Of a stretch of 55,278 nt of DNA, positions 49,994 through 55,278 are shown one piece after another. Source of the DNA: Erysipelotrichaceae bacterium (lineage in GTDB: Bacteria; Bacillota_I; Bacilli_A; Erysipelotrichales; Erysipelotrichaceae); assembly GCA_015058875.1 (NCBI GenBank), contig SVBN01000010.1, forward strand, positions 1 through 55,278, read 5' to 3'. The notes below the pieces were generated by a model. It was not told where the DNA came from. It was given only the letters and a program-made list of their open reading frames with translations, and did not search any database. The position numbers were made by a program, and so were the translations under genes. The stretch's first letter is position 1. Each line of letters opens with the position of its first letter.

Positions 49994-50758
49994 TCAATCC
50001 TCCTGTATCTGTATCAACGGCAGGTGGCAAATGCGTATATGAAGTTCAGCAAGCAATATTCCGATGCATATCACACATATCAATACCGACCACCCTCCGG
50101 CAGGTGCGGGTAGGAAGTGCCTGAAGACTGTGTGAACGATAAGCAGAATTGTACTGGTCAAAAGTGTTATGACTCTGCTGTCCCGGTTCGGAAACAACTT
50201 ATGCCCCGCAAGCAGCAGACATACAGCTGTCAGATGTGCTGTACTGACAGTCAGGATAATCGCCTGGGGATCCATGATTTTCTTCAGTATGATTGCTGTA
50301 CATAAAGTGCCAAGGATGATCACACTTCCGACAGCAGAAACCAGCAGATGCAGAGCATAATATCTTTCCGAGGAGATACAGGAAGCCATTTCCAGTTCTT
50401 CCATACAATATGCTTTGGATCTCTTTCCTGACAGTACAGTTCCCGTTGCGGTCAGTACGGAGATAATCTTCAGAAAGAGCACTGCAGAATAGTTTTCCGC
50501 CAGTTCATACACAAATGCCGCTTTTACAAACAGTACAATGAGGAACGCGGTTACCAGATACAGACTGAGCCTTCTATATCCATATGTTCTGAATACAGTA
50601 CTCAGGTAATCATGCATCGTACTCACTGTATGCGTTGTCCGTTTCCTGATTTCCGGCTGCATCTCTGCTTTCAGGGCAGAAACTTTTGCCGGATCAATAA
50701 CCGGTTCTTCGGCAAACAGACCGTATAATCTTTGTTCAATTTGATTTTCAGGCATCAT
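49994..50758 (-). CDS. membrane protein next to ECF sigma, module A (anti-sigma candidate)
   Basis: A 254-residue protein: residues 1-65 are cytoplasmic and charged, followed by six membrane spans. It overlaps the sigma gene by 11 bases, just as in module B. The segment CMEELEMASCISSERYYALHLL matches GMEELEAASRFSLRFVRIVRMF of the module B protein in place and pattern, so the two are homologous. Next to an ECF sigma, a membrane protein with a cytoplasmic N-terminus is normally the anti-sigma factor. No zinc anti-sigma motif (HxxxCxxC) is seen. Start ATG ATG at 50758/50755 after AAAGGAG. Confidence 0.65.
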   Translation of the reverse strand: MMPENQIEQRLYGLFAEEPVIDPAKVSALKAEMQPEIRKRTTHTVSTMHDYLSTVFRTYGYRRLSLYLVTAFLIVLFVKAAFVYELAENYSAVLFLKIISVLTATGTVLSGKRSKAYCMEELEMASCISSERYYALHLLVSAVGSVIILGTLCTAIILKKIMDPQAIILTVSTAHLTAVCLLLAGHKLFPNRDSRVITLLTSTILLIVHTVFRHFLPAPAGGWSVLICVICIGILLAELHIRICHLPLIQIQED

Positions 50759-51269
50759 TCTTATACTCCTTTCTGATTTTATTGACTGCTCTCCGCAGTC
50801 TGGACTGTGCAGTTCTCATCGAGACACCTGTCGCTTCAGCGATCTCCTGCAGTGACATCTGCTGACCATATCTCAAGAGGATCGCTTCCCTCAGATCATC
50901 TGGAAGCGTATGGATCAGGGAAATAAGCTCATCATCTTTGAATCGGTATACCGTTTCTGCCAGCACAGCCTCATGCGTAAGCGGATCCAGCGGCACAGTA
51001 TCTATATGTTTTTTTCTGTAGATATCGATGCAGGTGTTCTTGGTAATCTGGTAAATATATGGTTTGAAGTGAAATGAACGGGTGATCCTTTTGATATGTC
51101 TAACCACCTTGATCATTACTTCCTGTGTGGCATCTTCCGCTTCTTCCCTGGATGACAAGTGCCATATACAGTATTTCAATATTTGTGGATAGTAGCGTTC
51201 CAATAGCTCATCGAGCGCTTTTGAATCACCATCCAGGATCTTTTGAACGAGTATTTCATCAGGCACCAT
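50748..51269 (-). CDS. ECF-type RNA polymerase sigma factor, module A
   Basis: A 173-residue sigma-70 family ECF factor. Region 2 (about 20-85) shows LLERYYPQILKYCIWHLSSR and EEAEDATQEVMIKVVRHI, with -10 recognition in YIYQITKNTCIDIYRKK; region 4 (about 118-168) shows LPDDLREAILLRYGQQMSLQ and a helix-turn-helix VSMRTAQSRLRRAVNKI. It is first in its operon, so it probably controls it. GAAAGGAGG precedes the ATG. Confidence 0.92.
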   Translation of the reverse strand: MVPDEILVQKILDGDSKALDELLERYYPQILKYCIWHLSSREEAEDATQEVMIKVVRHIKRITRSFHFKPYIYQITKNTCIDIYRKKHIDTVPLDPLTHEAVLAETVYRFKDDELISLIHTLPDDLREAILLRYGQQMSLQEIAEATGVSMRTAQSRLRRAVNKIRKEYKNDA

Positions 51270-51303
51270 GTTCCATCCTCCTTTCTGCAGGCTTCACCTC
51301 ACA

Positions 51304-51359
51304 CTTATATAAACGTAAAAACAGCAGGAAATGATTTCCTGCTTGTAATAAAACGTAAA
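51304..51359 (-). promoter_or_regulatory. duplicated ACGTTTWTA element upstream of sigma A
   Basis: On the minus strand TTTACGTTTTATTACAAG and TTTACGTTTATATAAG flank the 10-bp hairpin at 51323-51343. A related AACGTTATATGTA lies upstream of sigma B (54731-54743). A shared promoter element of an autoregulated ECF factor is possible. Confidence 0.35.
51314..51343 (-). terminator. hairpin upstream of sigma A
   Basis: AGCAGGAAAT-G-ATTTCCTGCT, perfect arms (51323-51332, 51334-51343); TGTTTTTACG follows on the minus strand. It would terminate the 45-residue ORF transcript, or attenuate sigma A. Confidence 0.65.
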
Positions 51360-51476
51360 TCTTAAGAAATGAACTGTACTGACTTTCTTCCTTGACAGTG
51401 AATTGTAACTGGCACTAATCTTTTAGAATATTCGTCCCATCTTTCCCTATTCTTTTATAAGGAAGCGTACAACTTG

Positions 51477-51614
51477 TTACTTTGTTCCTTCGGCATAAAT
51501 TTCCACCTCTTCCGCAATATCTTCCGGATCCGGATCAGGGAACCCACTTTCAAAGTCAATGGAATCAATTACTCTCAAAAGGTCATTTTTTGAGAGGACG
51601 ATGTTTTCAGCCAT
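51477..51614 (-). CDS. 45-residue acidic small ORF between the modules
   Basis: A short open frame with a strong GGAGG six bases before its ATG. It starts MAENIVLSKNDLLRVIDSID, continues FESGFPDPDPEDIAEEVE and ends IYAEGTK. It has about 14 Asp/Glu against few Lys/Arg, no Cys and no membrane segment. It lies between the two sigma/ABC operons, inside the 18-bp repeat pair, with a hairpin terminator downstream. It could be an export substrate, a regulator of one module or a remnant. No family recognised. Confidence 0.5.
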   Translation of the reverse strand: MAENIVLSKNDLLRVIDSIDFESGFPDPDPEDIAEEVEIYAEGTK

Positions 51615-51626
51615 TTTTCCTCCTTC

Positions 51627-51644
51627 GGGGCAAATTGCCCCATA
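51627..51644. repeat. 18-bp direct repeat with palindrome, right copy
   Basis: GGGGCAAATTGCCCCATA, identical to 47801-47818, just after the module B terminator and before the 45-residue ORF start. Confidence 0.75.
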
Positions 51645-51645
51645 A

Positions 51646-51668
51646 AAAAACGCAGCAGTAAGTGTTAC
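51646..51668 (-). terminator. terminator of module B
   Basis: On the minus strand AGCA-G-GTAA / TTAC-TGCT (one bulged G) is followed by GCGTTTTTTT. The stem contains the stop codon of the permease gene. Confidence 0.75.
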
Positions 51669-52849
51669 CTGCTTTTTATCTGCGTTTTCTTATATGAAGC
51701 CATCAGCAATGCAGCAGATATGATGATGCAGGCACTGTAAAGCAGAACCGACGCTTCCACATTATTCATCGTTCCATACCGGAATGTATTGCGGAACGTT
51801 CCGGCATACAAAACCATCGTAGGCCGCAGCTGCCAGAGTTTTGATATGACGCCCAGCTTCCCGGGAATGCTGAATGTACCCACCAAAATACTGGCGGCGT
51901 GGATTGCCATCGTCGCAACCGCAGACTCTGTCAGCAGGGAAAGCAGTGTATTGGTCATGGCAAACAGTATGCCTGCCAATATTGCCAGCGCAATGTAAAT
52001 CAGCATCATGGTGCCGGCCGTAATATTCCACGGTGACACAGGAATCACATTCTGGATCAAGGCATTCCATCCGGCCGTTCCGTAAATGAAGAACATCTCT
52101 CCCAGGCACAGGCCGAGCAGAAGAACCGTCTCGGCCGCGGCAATCGTGCTCCCCGCAGCGATTTTCGCAATGCAGACCGGCAGCCGGCCGTTTCTGGAAG
52201 ACAGGATCATGGCATCTGTCCGCCAGGTTTTTTCGTCCGCGAAGATGCCGGCCAGCGCGACCGATATATTCAGAATCAGCGCCCAGCCGATGATGTACAG
52301 AATGCCCAGAACCCGCAGATATGCCAGGGCATATGAATAAACCATCGGTTTTTCCGTCCCGTCATAGATTTCAAGCCATGTATCCAGCTCTTCAGCGGAA
52401 GCGCCGAGTTCCGTGCTGTCATTGATGATGTCCTCCCGCATGGCGGCATGGAATTCATCCGAAGTGACGGCGGCTGCCTTTCCCCGGTCACGCACAACGC
52501 TGTACAGAAAATCATACAGTGCCGCTTTCCCGATCTGCCCGGCAGCATTCTGATACACTGCGCCCGGATCGTATGCCGCCAGCTTATCGAAAAACGCAGG
52601 GTTTCCCGCAATCTGCTGATCCATTTCAGCTTTGAAGCTTTCCAGGAAAGCATCATCCATCGGGCTTCCCGAAAGAGCTGTCAGGCGTGTTTCCTGTTCT
52701 TTCACATAGTCGCTGTGGCCGTCTGCGGACAGATTTGCCAGCCCTGTCAGGAGAACCAGCACGATACTGACGGCCATGGCTGCCCAGACCGATTTTTTTG
52801 CCAGGATCTTTCTGATCTCTGTTTTATATAGTAAAAAGATATTACTCAT
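51665..52849 (-). CDS. ABC-2 type permease, module B
   Basis: A 394-residue membrane protein with a first span near residues 22-40, an extracytoplasmic domain (about 41-180, rich in Asp/Glu/Ala) and five or six C-terminal spans. Same layout as the module A permease. It overlaps its ATPase gene by eight bases (seven in module A). The GC content looks higher than in module A. Substrate unknown. Confidence 0.8.
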   Translation of the reverse strand: MSNIFLLYKTEIRKILAKKSVWAAMAVSIVLVLLTGLANLSADGHSDYVKEQETRLTALSGSPMDDAFLESFKAEMDQQIAGNPAFFDKLAAYDPGAVYQNAAGQIGKAALYDFLYSVVRDRGKAAAVTSDEFHAAMREDIINDSTELGASAEELDTWLEIYDGTEKPMVYSYALAYLRVLGILYIIGWALILNISVALAGIFADEKTWRTDAMILSSRNGRLPVCIAKIAAGSTIAAAETVLLLGLCLGEMFFIYGTAGWNALIQNVIPVSPWNITAGTMMLIYIALAILAGILFAMTNTLLSLLTESAVATMAIHAASILVGTFSIPGKLGVISKLWQLRPTMVLYAGTFRNTFRYGTMNNVEASVLLYSACIIISAALLMASYKKTQIKSR

Positions 52850-53555
52850 CTTCTCCTCCGAATGTTTTCAGGTAAAAGGTTTCCAGGTCTCCCTGAATAT
52901 CTGCTGCCTGGCCGTCAAAAACAATGCTTCCGTCCTTCATCATCAGGATCCGGTCCGCGATGTGTTCCACATCGGACACGATATGCGTGGAAAGAATGAC
53001 AATCGCATCCCTGCCAAGATCCGCAATCAGATTCCGGAACCGCACTCTTTCCTTTGGATCCAGCCCGGCTGTCGGTTCATCCAGGATAAGGATTCTGGGC
53101 TCATTCAGTACTGCCTGCGCGATTCCCAGCCGCTGCTTCATGCCGCCCGAATACGTCTTGATCTTCTTGTCTGCTGCCTTTTCCAGGTTTACGGTCTGCA
53201 GCAGTTCTTCACATTTTCTTTTGGCCGCGCGCTTGTCAATTCCTTTCAGGGCGGCCATATACATCAGGAATTCCCTGCCTGTAAAATCCGGATAATAGCC
53301 GAAATCCTGCGGCAGATAACCCAGTGCATCCCGGTACAGTTCTTCCGACGCATTCAGGATATCGTTTTCTGTCCGGAAGCAGACCGTGCCGGCTGTCGGC
53401 CGCAAAATCCCGCAGATCATTCGCATAAGCGTCGTCTTGCCGGCGCCGTTTGCCCCGAGAAGCCCGGTTACCCCGGGATGTAAATCCAGGCTGACCTGCT
53501 TCACCGCGGTCGTGCCGGCATACTGTTTCGTCACATCCTCTAATATAAGTTCCAT
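52842..53555 (-). CDS. ABC transporter ATPase, module B
   Basis: A 237-residue ATPase with Walker A GANGAGKTT, LPQDFGY, signature YSGGM (first residue Tyr instead of Leu), Walker B ILILDEPTAGLDP and STHIV. It is colinear with the module A ATPase, with the near-identical GLLGANGAGKTTLMRMI, but stops after the core domain. It overlaps the membrane-protein gene by 16 bases. Confidence 0.93.
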   Translation of the reverse strand: MELILEDVTKQYAGTTAVKQVSLDLHPGVTGLLGANGAGKTTLMRMICGILRPTAGTVCFRTENDILNASEELYRDALGYLPQDFGYYPDFTGREFLMYMAALKGIDKRAAKRKCEELLQTVNLEKAADKKIKTYSGGMKQRLGIAQAVLNEPRILILDEPTAGLDPKERVRFRNLIADLGRDAIVILSTHIVSDVEHIADRILMMKDGSIVFDGQAADIQGDLETFYLKTFGGEDE

Positions 53556-54253
53556 GATAAATTCTCACTTTCTTTCACATACAGCAGGCATTCCCTGAGC
53601 ATTGCCCCAAGAAGCAGCGCAATCAGCAGGGGAATCATGAGGCCCGGCGCCTGCCCGGGCAGCTTCAGCTGTCTCAGCATATACGGCAGCAATCCGCTGA
53701 AAGCACATACTGCCAGTACACCGAAGATATTTTCTTTACCATGCCATTTCCTTGTGACAAGCATGGCGCCGTAGGTGCTGGCAAGATAGGGGAACACAAC
53801 CAGCATCAGCTGCTCCATCACCGGAACAGATGCCGCAGCCCGCAGGATGATGCCGACCGCCGCCAGCAGAACCATGCTGAAAACACCCAGGATAAACATG
53901 CGGACGATCCGGACAAACCGCAGGGAAAACCTGCTCGCTGCTTCCAGTTCTTCCATTCCGTACCGTTCGGACCGCGACAGGAGAGCCATCGGAACCAGCG
54001 CACACGCCGGAACAAACGAGACAATGACCCATACCATGTCCGGATCCTCTGCGCCGGCAACCATCCACAGCAGCGCTACCAGAATGATGCCGGCAAGGAT
54101 GCTTTTCAGCCCCATATACCGGAACTCTGTTCTGATGATGTCGGAAATCTGCAGTGAACGTTTTTCATATTTTCTGACAAAGTGTTTTTCCTTCTCTGTT
54201 TCCGGCAGTGCATACGCATTTTTCAGCATTTTCATGATCTCTTTATCGGTCAT
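53540..54253 (-). CDS. membrane protein next to ECF sigma, module B (anti-sigma candidate)
   Basis: A 237-residue protein: about 45 cytoplasmic residues, then six membrane spans, with GMEELEAASRFSLRFVRIVRMF between spans two and three as in the module A homologue. It overlaps the sigma gene by 11 bases, the same as in module A. Likely the anti-sigma factor or sensor. Its N-terminal cytoplasmic part (LKNAYALPETEKEKHFVRK) is helical and lacks a zinc motif. Confidence 0.65.
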   Translation of the reverse strand: MTDKEIMKMLKNAYALPETEKEKHFVRKYEKRSLQISDIIRTEFRYMGLKSILAGIILVALLWMVAGAEDPDMVWVIVSFVPACALVPMALLSRSERYGMEELEAASRFSLRFVRIVRMFILGVFSMVLLAAVGIILRAAASVPVMEQLMLVVFPYLASTYGAMLVTRKWHGKENIFGVLAVCAFSGLLPYMLRQLKLPGQAPGLMIPLLIALLLGAMLRECLLYVKESENLSWNLY

Positions 54254-54713
54254 CAGGATATTCGCCTCCCAGCAGTTTTCTTAATATTCCAAGCCCTTCC
54301 TTTAATCTCCTGTTAACTGAAAACCTTGACATTCCCATTACCTTCCCGATATCTGCAGCCGAAATATCATTTACATATCTCATGACGACAATCTCGCGGA
54401 GTTCCTCCGGCAGCTGCGCCAGCGCTTCCTCTACCGCAAGGCCGTCCAGCACATTCTCAGGCCCGGTGTTCCGGCAGGCCGGAAGCTCCGGATGTGCATC
54501 GATATCCAGTGCCGACGGCCGGCGGAATTCATCCATGCACAGGTTCCTGGCGATCGTATAGAGATATGCCATCTCTTTTCCTGTGTCCTCATAGGAGCGG
54601 CTCTGCCAGAACTTCAAAAAAGTCTCCTGCACAATATCTTCCGCCAGGGAGCTGTTTTTTGTTTTCATATAACAGTACCTGAGGAGCTTATCGTACTGTT
54701 CTTTCAGATCCAT
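54243..54713 (-). CDS. ECF-type RNA polymerase sigma factor, module B
   Basis: A 156-residue ECF sigma factor, shorter than its module A paralogue. Region 2: LLRYCYMKTKNSSLAEDIVQ and ETFLKFWQ, then YLYTIARNLCMDEFRR; region 4: LPEELREIVVMRYVNDISAA and MSRFSVNRRLKEGLGILRKLL. AAAGGAAC precedes the ATG. Upstream AACGTTATATGTA may be its promoter. Expected to drive module B and perhaps cross-talk with A. Confidence 0.92.
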   Translation of the reverse strand: MDLKEQYDKLLRYCYMKTKNSSLAEDIVQETFLKFWQSRSYEDTGKEMAYLYTIARNLCMDEFRRPSALDIDAHPELPACRNTGPENVLDGLAVEEALAQLPEELREIVVMRYVNDISAADIGKVMGMSRFSVNRRLKEGLGILRKLLGGEYPDDR

Positions 54714-54950
54714 GGATGTTCCTTTCTCTGTACATATAACGTTCTAACCGCCGGGTTTGTGCGGCAAAAACCGGAAAAACCATGACCTTCTTCCGGCAGA
54801 TCAGTTATTTAGCGTATCATAACGCCTGCGGCAGGATCCAAACACTGAAACTTCAGCGAAAAAAAAGATCACGGATATGCTGCGCATTTATACAATGTTA
54901 GAAATCTTGATGTCTGTGTATGTTTCTACACCCCTACAAATTGGAAGTTG

Positions 54951-55278
54951 TCATCCAGCATATTTGCCGAAGTCTGCAAGTAATTGGTTAACAAACTCTC
55001 TCAGATAAGTCTGATCGATCTCGTTTTCAAAGGTTATTTCTTGTGTATAACCAAAAGCGCTCTTGTTGTTCAGCCGTCCCATGACTCTTATATGACCACC
55101 TGTTCTTGCAATGAATTCGATGAAATTGTGAACGCTGTATGGCTCTTCCAATCTCGCTTCTCCTGTCAGTGTTTCATATATGTTCTTTAACTGTAACGCA
55201 AAATCAGCAATCCCTTGAACGCCGACATCTATAAATGTGTCCGCTGAATAGCCATAACTGGAAACCTTCACGCCAAGA
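54951..55278 (-). CDS. WapI-like immunity protein, partial (5' end outside the window)
   Basis: A C-terminal fragment of at least 108 residues. The frame stays open to the window edge, with a GTG at 55271 that is probably internal. The pattern VQGIADFALQLKNIYETLTGEARLEE, GGHIRVMGRLNNK and ENEIDQTYLREFVNQLL resembles the WapI family of immunity proteins, which protect against polymorphic contact toxins. No toxin gene is in view. The family call is from memory of its DQTYL and GHIRV-type motifs. Confidence 0.55.
   Translation of the reverse strand, partial: LGVKVSSYGYSADTFIDVGVQGIADFALQLKNIYETLTGEARLEEPYSVHNFIEFIARTGGHIRVMGRLNNKSAFGYTQEITFENEIDQTYLREFVNQLLADFGKYAG

Noticed and set aside
54925-54960. 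Right attachment site of the tRNA-Thr element
   Set aside because: GAAGTTGTCAT matches 44051-44062, but 11 bases is too short, does not include the tRNA 3' end, and the flanks differ.
55268-55278. Third copy of the TCACGCCAA repeat of the left edge
   Set aside because: Only nine bases match and it lies inside the coding frame of the immunity protein, so it is probably chance.

Overview
The window looks like a chromosomal segment of a low-to-medium GC Bacillota (Firmicutes), most likely Erysipelotrichia. This is inferred from strong AGGAGG ribosome binding sites, the gene set (FeoA-FeoA-FeoB, DUF3842, CoaX, citrate lyase, single-ORF LarC, PRiA4-ORF3 protein, GH1 6-phospho-glucosidase) and Gram-positive style short operons. 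No rRNA or phylogenetic marker is present, so the family assignment is tentative.

Layout. 1-1200: end of a probable integrated element abutting tRNA-Val(GAC), with two small unknown genes, a tRNA-like remnant and an 11-bp tandem repeat. 1382-6621: citrate fermentation locus (citDEF plus a CitMHS transporter) read leftward from a divergent LysR regulator. 6652-32776: a long housekeeping and accessory stretch: glutathione peroxidase, flavin reductase, MFS, a guanine-riboswitch-controlled purine permease, lactonase-fold protein, an unusual Gln-rich repeat protein, S9 peptidase with a beta-lactamase-fold hydrolase, PanE-like enzyme, two MATE pumps, GH1, DUF3842, His-rich LarC, ROK kinase, a tightly coupled five-gene operon (phosphoesterase to YbaK) and alanine racemase. 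32854-33319: five tRNAs (Gly, Lys, Tyr, Thr, Val). 33458-36861: ferrous iron uptake operon under two DtxR/IdeR-like boxes, ending in an HMA fusion protein. 36973-43848: malQ, asparaginase, phosphodiesterase, coaBC-coaX, nucleotidyltransferase, maf. 43886-47860: tRNA-Thr(GGT) followed by a small integrated element (integrase, divergent repressor/Cro-like pair, small regulator, RecA-like Rep ATPase) with two iteron-like arrays. 47882-54713: two tandem paralogous four-gene operons, each ECF sigma - membrane protein - ABC ATPase - ABC-2 permease. 54951-end: a partial WapI-like immunity protein.

How it works together. The citrate locus imports and cleaves citrate, but the ligase and prosthetic-group genes are not here. 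The Feo operon takes up Fe2+ and its operators overlap the promoter. The coaBC-coaX pair covers most of the pantothenate-to-CoA route. The most unusual parts are the tRNA-Thr element, whose gene order (leftward int and repressor, rightward Cro-like, small regulator, Rep, iterons) resembles Gram-positive phage satellites, and the duplicated sigma/ABC modules. Module A of these is bracketed by a perfect 18-bp repeat built on the palindrome GGGGCAA-A-TTGCCCC. A recurring regulatory theme is leaderless transcription: three genes have an extended -10 box ending six bases before the ATG.
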